A DNA stretch of 64,000 nt. It comes from Chamaelirium japonicum (Eukaryota > Streptophyta > Magnoliopsida > Liliales > Melanthiaceae). Location: positions 11,141,840 through 11,205,839 of the forward strand of contig OX393555.1 in the NCBI GenBank assembly GCA_947650365.1, read 5' to 3'. Within the stretch, counting starts at the first letter, position 1. Each line of letters begins with the position of its first letter. The translations under genes and the position numbers were made by a program. Shown here in pieces: positions 32,345 through 42,859 of this stretch. Below the pieces are notes generated by a model. The model saw nothing but the letters and a program-made list of their open reading frames with translations, ran no database searches and was not told the DNA's origin.

Positions 32345-32580
32345 TTCGACGATAAATAAATAAATAAATACAAATAAGAATTAAATAATTATAGTGTCGA
32401 CGACAAATATATAACCCATCGGTAATATAATATTTTACTAACGGTCATTAAAAAGTATGTTGGTATATTATTTCTACCGACATGTATTAATTAGCCGTCG
32501 GTATAAAATATCAAAAAAATTAGTAAACAATTTAATATGTTATACCGACGGCTACATGTATATCCGTCAGAATTAATCCT
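32345..32580. mobile_element. CACTA subterminal relic
   Basis: Decayed repeats of the TACCGACGG/CCGTCGGTA family (for example AGCCGTCGGTATAAAA and TATACCGACGGCTACA), the same family as the subterminal arrays of the element at 9422-20170. No terminus is preserved. Confidence 0.7.
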
Positions 32581-32589
32581 ATTTGTACC

Positions 32590-33790
32590 GCGTATACAAC
32601 AGGACAAGGTAGAGGATTTGCATTCTCCGATCGTTCAGCCACGAGGTCTGATCGATTGGAGAAGGCCCACTCCACAGACAAAGAGTTTTGTACTTCCGAT
32701 CGATCGACCACGAGGCCTGATCGATCAGAGAACCTCCCCCTGCAGAGAAATTGCTATTTATGATCGATCAGCCGTGAGACCAGATCGATCGGAAGCCTCC
32801 ATCTGAGCCCCACGACGACCTAGATCGGACGATCCATAAATACCGTAGGAGAACTACAAACCGCATATGCCATAAGTCCTATTTATCCGTGTCTCACATG
32901 AAGAAATACATCCGATTTTTGGGCCGACTATCGATGCGACTTTGATCCAAATTTTGTTCTAGTGTTCGCCATCTCAAGAGGAAGATAAAGAGAAGAAGAA
33001 GAAGAGGAAGAACCACCATGGATCCATGCTCGTTCTCAACCAGCATCTATGTCGTCAAACCCACCATGAGCGATTAGTCCTTTTCTAGGGCTTCGGATGA
33101 AGCCCTAGCCATGTTTAGTTCTTTTTATGCTTAATTAGGGTTTTACAATTATATTTGGGGAATAGTTTGACAAGAACTTTTATTGATCATAATCTCTAGT
33201 TCTTTCCTTTTGATTTCGAATGTTTCAATGTTAATTTTTATCGTCTGGATGAACTGATCCTTCTTGTCTTGCTTTGCGCCTATTGCTTCTTCCATCTAGC
33301 AAGAGATGCAACATATCTAGGAAGACGATTCATGCTCTAAAAAGATAGACCATGCTAAACTAAGAGTGTGCATGCCATGGGCGGGATGGTAGTTATGGTA
33401 AGAGGAGACGTTCCGTGCCCCTGAAGGACGGATCGTGCCGACTGAAAATAACTCATACCGTCAAAGATGAAATTTTTTTCGTTGAAATCTATTACGATCT
33501 TCGTCGTAATAGATTGAAATGCCCCAGTAAAAATAGCAAACCCTAATTAGTATAATTGGACTAAACATTGGTTAGTGGTGGATTCTCCTCCCTAGATTCT
33601 CTCTCTCTGGTTTTCTTCGCTTAGTTTAATCGCTTAGTAGTAGTTTCGATTTAGTTTATAATCACCAAACAACTTCTATTCCCTAATTGCTTTAATTCTT
33701 AGAATTAGACCATAGTTATCCATTCACAATCCCTGGAGAACGATACATGTATTTAACCCTTACTGCAAACAATTCAGATATAAGATACCG
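32590..33790 (+). repeat. Putative Ty3/gypsy-type LTR remnant
   Basis: Starts with about three diverged copies of a unit containing GATCGATC and CACGAGGCCTGATCGATC (32620-32800). Later blocks, CCATGAGCGATTAGTCC and CCCTGGAGAACGATAC, resemble conserved stretches of plant Athila/Tat LTRs. No paired LTR or internal domain was found, so a solo or broken LTR is likely. Confidence 0.35.
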
Positions 33791-33804
33791 GTGTGATCGG
33801 AATC

Positions 33805-34760
33805 GATTAGAGCATTGGAGCCTCTTCGTCTTCAGAGCCTCCTCTTATTCAGCTTTGGTCATCAACTCGAGTGTTGGAGCTTCCTCGTCTTCAGAGCCTC
33901 CGCGTTTCTACCTTCAAGCCTCCACCATTCGACGTTTGATGCCATCCCCCCCATCCCTCTATTTATAGGTAAAGGGGGAGGATGGGAGAGATATTGCTAT
34001 GATTTTTGAATCCTTTGAATATCTCTCCCTATAACCATTGGGATTTATCTTTCTTTTTGGGAGAAAAGAATCTTTATTTCCTTTATTTTTTATAGTGGCG
34101 GTTATGAGTAAGATATGGCTCAATCTTTTGAGATATGTGCTATTTTTGTACATTTAAATCGATGGCAACACGACGTTGAATTTGGATCAATGTATAACCT
34201 GGCCCGCCAAGGGGGACTTGAGCATAGCATCAGGGAGAAGAAAATATAGCTTGCCGAGCTAGAGTAGCTTGTCGGGGCCCATCGGGGGAATGTAGGCGTC
34301 GTGGTAAAGGCTATCGGGGCTGCAGAGGAAGTGAGATCCCATGTTTTGGGTTGAATCGCTTGTACACTTTCTTTTGATTTTGGCATCTTCGGAGTTGATA
34401 AAGATTGTTGGAGACGTCAGGATGATGCCGACTCCAAGCTTTCTTCTCCTAGCTTTCTTCTTCGTGCAAGGAGTTGAAGCTTTAATCTTCTTGTACAAGA
34501 CTTTCACGTTGATGATGACTTGTGTGGGCTAAGTCGTTCTTATGGGATACGCTTTTCGCCGTCTCGTGAAGTCTTGGATTATCGAGCGTTGGAGCCTCCT
34601 CTTCTCAAACTTTGCTCTTCAACTTGAGCATTGGAGCTTCCTCGTCTTTATTGTTGTAGCGGTGGTTATAAGCAAGATATGGCTCAATTTTTTGAGATGT
34701 TAGCCATCTTTGCACATTCAAATCAATGATGACATGATGTTGAATTTAGTTTGTCGGATC
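33805..34760 (+). repeat. Diverged direct duplications
   Basis: The phrase GTTGGAGCCTCCTCGTCTTC and variants occurs at 33818, 33869, 34589 and 34629, and a stretch of about 100 bp at 34091-34190 (GGCGGTTATGAGTAAGATAT...) is repeated at 34660-34755. The spacing suggests a duplicated unit of roughly 560 bp. No gene is supported. Confidence 0.55.
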
Positions 34761-34764
34761 GAGT

Positions 34765-35485
34765 GATCGGCGTGTATCCACGGTGTATATGTCGTAGCTC
34801 GTGTGTTCTGAGCATGGATTTTCTGTATTAACATTAATAAAGATGACTTTGATTATTGCTTTAATTAGAATACTACTATGGTGTATGTTAATTCATATAT
34901 AATATAGGACCCTAGGGAACACTGTAGGCAATTGAGGCGCATGGTGGATCCATGCTTGGGAGACCCAGTGGACCGGTTTGGCATAGACCTATAACTAGTT
35001 CACAACTTTGGTGATGCCAGTCGCTTCACTGAGAATAAGCTGTTGGCAGGTAGAGAATATGGTGAAGTCTCCACCACGGGAACATGAGATTTTCATTCAT
35101 CTAATTAAGCATGATGATCGTGTTGAATAGGAACCAAGATGGTACATAGTTTAGTGATTCAGATACTGGTGCATAAACCGTCTTACTACTATAGATAATC
35201 TATCCTTAACCCTGAGGGACCATGTACACTGAGCCAATTAGTTGTGTGGTGCTTTGATATGGCAACGTGTGCGGACCTACCATAATCCAATACCACGGTA
35301 CGTTGGGTTATCCGGCTGGCGCTAGAGTGACATGTAATCCCTACAGGTTATCCGACATCCAATGTAGGATGAATGCGTCTTGATGAGTCAATCTGTCCAC
35401 ACAATTAATCAAAGCCTAGTGGTTGTCAGTATGACTGACGGCGTTCCGGATGCTAGGCATAGCACCGGAAGATATGTGGTATACA
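34765..35485. repeat. LTR-like repeat, target of second CACTA
   Basis: No coding region. The last part (35375-35480, including TGCTAGGCATAGCACC) is shared with 18090-18215 inside the first CACTA element, so it is a dispersed repeat, probably from a retrotransposon LTR. Confidence 0.4.
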
Positions 35486-35499
35486 CACTACAAGAAATT

Positions 35500-36190
35500 G
35501 CATATTTAGTGATGTTTTTCTGTGACGCAGATCCTTTTTCGTCGCTGAAAGTGCCTTTTCACGACGCAATATCTTATTCATAGCAAAATCATATCGTTAA
35601 AGGTTTTTTAGCATAGTTGAGTTCGCGCCTAGAAGGGAAAATGTTTTTGGCGATGATAAATGGCTATTTAATGACACAATAAGATGCCACTAAATTATTT
35701 ACTTTTAGCAACGAAATAAATTTTGTTGCGGAAAATTAAAAAAATTTGGTGACGGGACTAAGTGCGCTGCTAGTTACAATTGGCGACGTAGTTGTATGTC
35801 ATGAAATTTCTTGTTTTTAACAACGTTGTTTATGACGTCGCAGATTCTTAATGCCTATAAGGGGAAAGTTTTTTGCGACAATAAATGGCTATTTGGCGAC
35901 TCAAAAAGATGTCGCTAAATTATTTACTTTTAGCGACGAAATAAATTTTATCGCGAAAAATTAAAAATTTTGACGATGAGAATAAGTGTGATGCTAGTTG
36001 CAATTGGTGACGCAGTTATGCGTCGTGAAATTCCATGTTCTTGGCAATGTTATTTATGACGTCGCAAATTCTCAAATTTTTATGGCTACGTAGTTGTGCG
36101 TCGTGAAATTCCATGTTTTTGGCAATGTTGTTTATGACGTCGCAAATTCTCAAATTTTTATGGCGATGTTCTTCATACGTCGCAGAATTG
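35500..36190. repeat. Left subterminal repeats of second CACTA
   Basis: Recurrent TTTAGCGACGAAATAAATTT, GTGACGCAGTT and CGTCGCAAATTCTCAAA units. A 75-bp unit (CGTCGTGAAATTCCATG to ATTTTTATGGC) is tandemly duplicated at about 36020-36165. Confidence 0.8.
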
Positions 36191-36594
36191 TTAGGGGATT
36201 GCATGAATTTAAATCCCACAACCGTCCGATCTCGATTGGATTATCCAAACCCCAAAACTATCTTGAAGTCCTTTCCTCCATTTTCTATTCTAATCCGTCA
36301 CCGCCCTCTAGCCAAAAAGAGGCCAAGTGTCATCGGGCTGAATAGTCGATCTTTTGATTGAATATTAAATTTCATATTCATCCAATCTGTTGATATTTAT
36401 GATCTCCCTCCCACAATCTCACATTGTCATGGTGCAATCACCACAATAAAATAGACTATTTGTGACGATCAAGAGCGACATATTACACCCGTTAGATTAT
36501 AGCGATGATTTTAATCCGTTAAAAGTCAATAGTCCGTCGCAACTGATATCCCCTAACACCCCATGTTCCAAAATATGTGCCCAACAACCTCTCA

Positions 36595-37043
36595 AAAAAA
36601 AAAAAAAAAAAAAACGCACGATTGTAGGAAAAAAACAAGAGAAAAAATTAGCTCGCCTCGTGTTAAACGGGTTCGGGTTGTAAACGGGTCGACACGGTAG
36701 ACCCGTTTAATAAACGGGTCGAGTCCGGATTTTGGGTCTAGACACGGTAGACTCGAGAAGACCCGTTTAAATTTCAACGGGTCGTGTCAGGTCGGGTCTA
36801 TACGTAATCCGATACTGTAGTATGTGGTACCAGCGGATCTTATCAGATCAAGTCAGGTCGAGTCGGATCGGGTTGAGTCAAGTCGGATCGGGTCTTATCG
36901 GGTCTACCCATTTATAAACGGGTCGGGTACGGTTTTAGGTCTAGACACGATTAGTTAAACGGGTTGGGTCCGGGTAGGGGTTTTGGACACGACCCGAAAC
37001 TAGACACTACACGAACCCGACCCGACACATTGCCACCCCTAAA
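36595..37043. mobile_element. hAT-like MITE rich in GGGTCGGGT
   Basis: After an A-tract (36594-36614), repeated ACGGGTCGGGT and complementary ACCCGACCCG lead to the end TTGCCACCCCTA, the complement of a TAGGGGTGGCAA-type hAT terminus. The left terminus is not recognisable. Confidence 0.45.
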
Positions 37044-37044
37044 T

Positions 37045-37360
37045 TCTCAATCCCGCCTCCCTCACCCATCTCTATCTCCTCTGCCGCCATATTTCTCTCT
37101 CTCAATCCCGAAATACCCTCACACGTTCCCCTCTCTATCCCTCCCAAAATCCCCGCAGCCCTTCTCAATCTCTTCAGTCGCCCCTCTCCCCCGGAAAGAA
37201 GCCCTAAACTCCGATCCCTCTCCACCCCTTCCCGATCTCTTCATCTCCCTCTCTCGCCCTAGATTTCTCTCTCTTTCTATGGTGGGCAGCGCGTAGCGGC
37301 CGGAGCAAGGAGGAGGGCGTCGGGCAAAGGGGAGCCGCTGCTGGTGACCAGGTTCGCCCC
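37045..37360 (+). pseudogene. Captured gene 5' leader/first exon (possible)
   Basis: A C/T-rich leader-like stretch followed by ATGGTGGGCAGC at about 37279 and a short GC-rich segment ending CTGGTGACCAG-GTTCG, which looks like an exon end with a splice donor. It resembles the 5' part of a host gene and lies upstream of the kinase exons in the same orientation, so it may be from the same captured gene. No protein domain is visible. Confidence 0.35.
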
Positions 37361-38210
37361 CCTCTGTCTCTCTTCTTTTTTTTTTGGGTGTGATCCGATC
37401 AGCCCGACCTCATGCCTCTCCCTTTGCGGTTGTCCATTGCCGCCGGTCTTGTGGTCGACGATTTGGCAGTTGGCTGAGCCCTGGTTGATGGCAAGTTTTC
37501 CCCATTTATCTTGGTATTGGGAGTTCGTTTCATGCCATCAATGTCTTGGTATTCCATCATAGTTGGTAATAAGAACGTTGGATGTTTGCAACCATCGTTC
37601 AACTCTGCGTGAGCACTTCATTCATTTCATGGGTTATGATTGTATGCCATTTCGTTTTGAATTGAATATCCTCAGCCTAAACGGATAAAAGTTCCTTTTT
37701 GTTTTGTGAATTTTTGAGATGTTCCCCTATTGTTGTTAGAGACCTTGTGAGCTTAGTCGTTGCTACTATTACAAGATTTTGCACACTGAATGTTCTGGTT
37801 GATCAGAATGTTAATTTTTACATTTTGTATAAGTGAAGAAACTGATATATGTATGTATCTGCAATGTGATATCTTGAGGGTCTTCTCCACTTCCATTTTA
37901 TCGCCCACTGATTAATCGCTCAAGAACTACGGTAGACTTTGAGTTTTGATAATACTTCCGTTCTTGCATTGTCATATGATGTTGTTTTGCCGTGCTACAC
38001 CGTTGTTGCTTTTGTGTCATGCCATGTTCCACGCATTCCCATGTTGATATCCTTTTCCCAGCTTCAGTGAAGCAAAAATAAGTATATCTTGGTACAGTCA
38101 TATCAGAGTCAACATAGCATTTGCATCAGTGGCTGTAGTAATTTCATACCTCTCTACCTGCACTTTGATTATGTCAAAGATCTTAAGTATCTGTTTTTCT
38201 TTGTATTCAG

Positions 38211-38510
38211 GGGCTTGAATTATCTTCATCAGTGCAAACCAGACCAGATAATTCACTGCGATTTGAAGCCGAAGTAAGACGACGATGAAGCTAGACCTTA
38301 ACATAGAAAGTAGTTTCACATTGAAATATCTTTGTACTCATTGGATTATGTACTGTACTTAACCATTTGAAGTTTTGGTAAGGTGCCAGAAATATCTTGC
38401 TGGACAATGGAGGCCAGTTGAAAACATTTGAAGTTTTGGTTTGATCAAGCTATCAAAAATCTCACCAGATAAAAGCGAAATTAGTGCATCTGCGAATCAA
38501 ATTGACAGCT
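38211..38510 (+). pseudogene. Captured protein kinase exons (ILK/Raf-like)
   Basis: Exon 38211-38273 is bounded by TTGTATTCAG and GTAAG and encodes GLNYLHQCKPDQIIHCDLKPK, the catalytic loop of a Ser/Thr kinase (HCDLKPK). The next exon starts at about 38390 after CAG with NILLDNGGQLK, directly contiguous in a kinase. Further on, another frame reads GLIKLSKISPDK, so a small deletion or frameshift lies near 38435. The wording is closest to plant integrin-linked (ankyrin/Raf-like MAP3K) kinases, from memory of the family. Introns are retained, so capture was at DNA level. The fragment cannot make an active kinase. Confidence 0.7.
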
Positions 38511-38514
38511 TAAG

Positions 38515-39955
38515 TAAGTTACAGAGTTCTTTGGACCTAGATTCACATACTTAAGTGTTAATAGACCATTTTAGATTACAAAATACTTTCTATTTTTTGT
38601 AGGTCACTTAGCTATGCTTCCTTTAATCCTGTTTAACAAAAAAAGATACCTGGTTTGAACATAACATTTAAAAAATATTGTTTCTCTAAAAGAGAGTGAC
38701 TATATTTCTAATCCTGCCAATATCACTTTAATTGGCTGGTGTTCTCTTTTAGTGCAAAGATTTATATGTGATCTTACTAATAACTTACAATGGTAGAAAT
38801 CAATGTTCCTGCTCTTTTGAATTATTTTCTTAACAATTTTCCATAGTCCTCTTACTCAAGGATGGGTCCTGAAGAGTCCATTAATTTTTGTGTAAATGGA
38901 ACCCGCTATTAGGAGTTCCATCATGTGCATAATGGAGCTTATAATCATGGATCACCTACATGTGCTTTCATTTTGTATGATTTTAGAGGTTACTGCACGT
39001 TAAGTACTTGTATGCTTGCTTAATTTTTTTTATTCTGTTAAAATTAGTCTTACATTTGAGAAATTCAAAGTTTAGAGTGACATATTCAAGCTAATGAAAA
39101 ATTAGGGCTATTACACTTTAAGGTGTGTCAAGAGTCAAGACTTACAATGCTAGTCATTAGTATTTAACATGTTAGTTTTTTTTGAGAACCAATATTCAAC
39201 ATGTTTTAGAAACAAATATTTTGGAGGTTTGAGGTTAGTAAACTTTTCTCAAGCAGTAATTCTTGACCTAGATACCACATTTGTTGACATAATATGTATG
39301 CAGCGCCATCACTAATCCCTTTGGCTTAGATCGGTCATAGCCAAGTATAAGTTTGAAGGAGTTAGGTTTATGCTTGGTATTGTTTAATCTCTTGGGGCTA
39401 ACAAAAAGAGTTGACTCATATTGCACAATATTTACTTAAGACAAATTTAAGTTCCTTTTCTTTTACTGTGAAGTGGAACAAACAAGCCATAGAAAACCAG
39501 CTCAAATCCACACCGAATAGACTAGACAGTTGTCCTTTCTTAAACTTGGTGAACATAAATATGTTTGTAGTTTTCCAAATATATTGCTTGAACACTATGT
39601 TTGAAATATTCCAAATATATTGCTTGAACACTGCTTTTTAGGACACTGCTATCTAATACAAAGGCCATCATCAAGATAGTACGACAATAAGGGTCAACAC
39701 AAGTCATCTTGGGCATCAAAGTAAATGTCTCGTTACATTCAATACCATACTCCTAAGTGAAGCCACAAGATATGCCTAATGACACTCCACAGAAACATCA
39801 GAACGAGTCATCATCTTGTACAACCACTTGGTTTTTGCAGCTATGAGAATATGCCTTTTAGTAAGGGTTATATTCTTAAGTATGAGTATGCTGACTTAAC
39901 TTAATAAATCGGAGCATATATGCATACAAATGCATTCATTAAAAGCTTATATCAT
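38515..39955. other. CACTA interior, no gene seen
   Basis: AT-rich DNA between the captured kinase exons and the TNP2 fragment. It is possibly intronic sequence of the captured gene or of TNP2. The phrase CCAAATATATTGCTTGAACAC is directly duplicated at 39577 and 39610. Confidence 0.5.
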
Positions 39956-39963
39956 TTATTCCA

Positions 39964-40519
39964 GATGGTCCTGATGTGATAGTTAAACTTTACTCGGGTT
40001 GCATTTGCAATGGTGTCCGATTCCATAGTAGAGATTGCGACGACCAATGTAAAAGCCAGAATAGTGGGCTAGTTGTGGAAGGGGACCATGAAGGACGGAC
40101 GATTGTCTTATACGGATATTTGTGCAAAGTTTGGGAATTGAAGTACCTATTTGGGCATAAAGTTATTTTGTTCCAATGTGAATGGTTCCAACACCGGGAC
40201 TAGGAGATCAATACATACCGATGCACATTTCACAAGCATTGACGCCACTAGTTGGTGGTATCAAAACGACCCATTTGTCCTACCAAGTCAGGTGCAACAA
40301 GTCTTTTATGTCAATGATACTAAATTAGGTGCTCATTGGAAAGTTGTAGAACTGATCCAATATCGGGGAGTATGGGATGTACTCAAGATGGATGGTAATG
40401 AGCCCACTGATGCAAATCCTTATGTTCACAATGATGCGTTCCAACAGGACGCAACTACCGGGGTTATCCCAATTGTCATTGATGATACTAATGATGAGGA
40501 TGACGAGGATGAATTATGA
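39964..40519 (+). pseudogene. TNP2 transposase C-terminal fragment (DUF4216)
   Basis: The C-terminus of a CACTA TNP2 transposase. The first part (from 39964) reads NGVRFHSRD, later VVLYGYLCKVWEL-like and VILFQCEWF, the DUF4216 domain; after a 1-nt frame change near 40187 it continues with GTRRSIHTDAHFTSID, WWYQNDPFVL and QQVFYV, ending in an acidic tail and stop at 40517-40519. The catalytic DDE portion of the transposase is not seen upstream. It is non-functional. Confidence 0.8.
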
Positions 40520-40689
40520 GATAGATCTCGATATGGATTGTGATATGTAGTTTTTGCTTTATACATTGTTAATGGGCAAACGTTCTTAATAAATTTCTTG
40601 GTTTATATTTTATATCATTTAATATATCACAGTGCTTGTTTTATTTCTTGTTTATTTAAATTCTATCATTTTATGTATCATAGTTGCGA

Positions 40690-40830
40690 AAAAAGATCAA
40701 AGACAACAAATCTTGGGTCAAACCCGGGTGGGCAATCCATCAGATGTCAGAGTATGAGAAACAAAGAACGAAGAGGATTGAGGAGAACCAAATAAGAATG
40801 CATGTTGTAGGATTGCACCAGTAGGTAAAT
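40690..40830 (+). pseudogene. TNP1-like gene, N-terminal fragment
   Basis: One frame gives YEKQRTKRIEENQIRM, a motif found at the start of many plant CACTA ORF1/TNP1-type proteins. It lies downstream of TNP2 and upstream of the rest of the TNP1-like gene at 50.5 kb; the two halves are separated by the gypsy insertion at 41233. Confidence 0.5.
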
Positions 40831-41227
40831 TCTCGAATGAAAAAGGTAATATGTAAGATGTTGAATATTGTATTTACTTTTGTATATTTTATTTGTATAC
40901 TTCTTTTGATGAAATTAGTTTAAACAACCTCTTAATAAGTGTTTGGTTGCCTTCATGTTGTCTTCTCTTCATCTTACTTATGTTTTATTAGTATTCCATA
41001 TTAGTCAACCCCATCTTTATTTGTAATATTTGGATGATGATGATTTATAGTTTATATCCATTAGTGGTTGCCAGCTCAGGGAAGTTACTAAAGCTTCCAG
41101 GTACGTTTTGCATCATCAATTACATCTTATTTGCTTCAATTAATAAAACAGTGGGTGACCAGACCAACTCCCCCACTGGATGGGTAGGTACTTCATTAGC
41201 CATAATGAGCGAGGAGAAAGGAGAAGA

Positions 41228-41232
41228 GTGAT
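41228..41232. repeat. Ty3 target-site duplication, left
   Basis: GTGAT, matched by GTGAT at 49237-49241. Confidence 0.9.
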
Positions 41233-42859
41233 TGATGCAAAACAATGCAGGTGAAGAGAATATTATTAATTAATTGAGTAGGCAGGGCTTAACTATTAAT
41301 ATCGATACCAAGCGAGAAAATTAGTTCAAATAAATAACACGAGCAGATGCGTTGGGAACTACTGTAACAATACCGATCGCTTTCGATATCAGGTGATAAA
41401 GAACAACCCTTAAAATTACCGGCTACTAGTCCTACTTGCAATTTTTAGATTCGCAGCGCTACGGGCAGGTGAACGCTCAACCTCACGACAGGGGCAGCAG
41501 TTGGCAATGATAATATATTAGAGATCCAATGGGTGAAACACGATGGTACCTGATCGAGTAGGGGAATCCTTACTGAGGAGGTGGAGATGGTGGCGTGAGA
41601 ACGTTCTCCGGAGTCGGCAGGTCTTCCGGGCGAGGCGATGGTGGTGCTGGGGCCTCCGGGGCTGCGCTCGTCTCGGGGCATGGATTTGCAAGCAGGTAGA
41701 GGCACACGATGTTCCGATGCACCGGCGCGTCAGGGTGCCAGCGACGATGCCACTCGCTGATGCTGAGGCGGGCTTCAGCGTCACAAACCACGGTGTAGGA
41801 GATCCGTTCCACGTATTCCTCCACGCTCTCTCCTTCCGAAAATTGAAAGTCGAGGAAGGGGGAGTTGATGTCGAGGTACCCGTCTTCGTCTTCGATCATT
41901 CCATGGTCCACGTCGGGGTCCGCCATGGGAGCATGCCGGAGCGGTGAGAGGATGGTGGGTTGGTCCGGCTCGGATCGGATCGGATTGCGAGAGAGGACGA
42001 GAGGGGAGGGGATCGGGTAATGAGGGGAGGAGGGGTTCGGTTGGCTGTAAGGGAGGGGTGGGGACGGGATATCGGGCCGGGCCGGATGGAGAAGGAGGGA
42101 AAAAGGGGGGGGGGGTCGTGCGGCTGGGGCTGGGATCGGATGGGCAGCAGCAGGAGGGGGAGAGGAGGGGATCTGGGTGGGGAAGGGGTATCGGGCCGGG
42201 CCGGATGGGGAAGGAGGGAGGATTCGGGCGGCTGGGGGCTGGGATCGGGTGGGCAGCAGCAGGAGGGGAAGAGGAGGGGATCGGGGTGGGGAAGGGGGTA
42301 TCGGGCCGGGCCGGATGGGGCAGGAGGGAGGAGTCGGGCGGCTGGGGGTCGGGATCGGATGGGGAGCAGGAGGGAAAGAGGAGGGGGATCGGGGTGGGGA
42401 GACGGGCGGCACGAACAGGGAGGGAAGGGGACAGGCTCGGGGAGAGAGAGAGAGAGAGGGAGAGAGCTGAGGGCAGGCGATAGGGGCTAGGGAAAAGAAA
42501 AGGGAAAAGATTAGGGTTTCACACGCCTAATCTGATCCTAGGGTTTCACACACCTAGGCTTGGGGTTGGGGTTTCACACGCCTCACCCTGGTTCTCTCAA
42601 CATATATGTGGAGGGAAACGAAATTTTATTATTCATTCAATCAATGCCATTACATGTTCCATGGGCAGGCCTATATAAAGGCCTGCGATAACAAATGAAA
42701 ACCCCTGAAAGTCGAGGTGGGACTAAATAACACAATGCAGAAAATAAAAACAAATGCAAACATCCATGATGGTGCAGGATGTCTGATCAGAGCCATAGGC
42801 TCAGGTGGCGCCTCCTGCGCTCGTACACGCGCCATGGGCGCTGCTTGATGTCCTCATCA
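41233..42859 (-). repeat. 3' LTR of Ty3 chromovirus
   Basis: 1627 bp, very similar to 47626-49236 with scattered substitutions and small length changes in G-runs. It contains a TATA-like TTTATATA near 42670 in the minus sense and an ORF at 41570-41926. The gag-pol frame runs about 19 codons into it. Confidence 0.95.
41570..41926 (-). CDS. LTR-encoded 118-residue ORF (3' LTR copy)
   Basis: From the ATG at 41924-41926 the frame encodes an acidic protein: MADPDVDHGMIEDEDGYLDI at the start, then a block with EEYVERISYTV and SISEWHRRWHP, and a Pro-rich tail. It is in the element's sense direction. The 5' LTR carries the same ORF, same length, with a few substitutions. The family was not recognised. 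The middle part looks like ordinary folded protein and not low complexity, so it may be a captured host exon or a regulatory ORF; the flanking Pro-rich frame upstream of the ATG is low complexity. Confidence 0.5.
   Translation of the reverse strand: MADPDVDHGMIEDEDGYLDINSPFLDFQFSEGESVEEYVERISYTVVCDAEARLSISEWHRRWHPDAPVHRNIVCLYLLANPCPETSAAPEAPAPPSPRPEDLPTPENVLTPPSPPPQ

Noticed and set aside
39411-39641. Small frames on both strands near 39.5 kb.
   Set aside because: They arise from a directly duplicated AT-rich phrase and have no recognisable protein content.
41944-42490. Gly/Arg-rich plus-strand frames of 170-180 codons in the LTR, and the matching ones at 48337-48879.
   Set aside because: They come from G-rich repeats of the LTR (GGGGAAGGGGGTATCGGGCC type) and are open in several frames at once, which marks low complexity.
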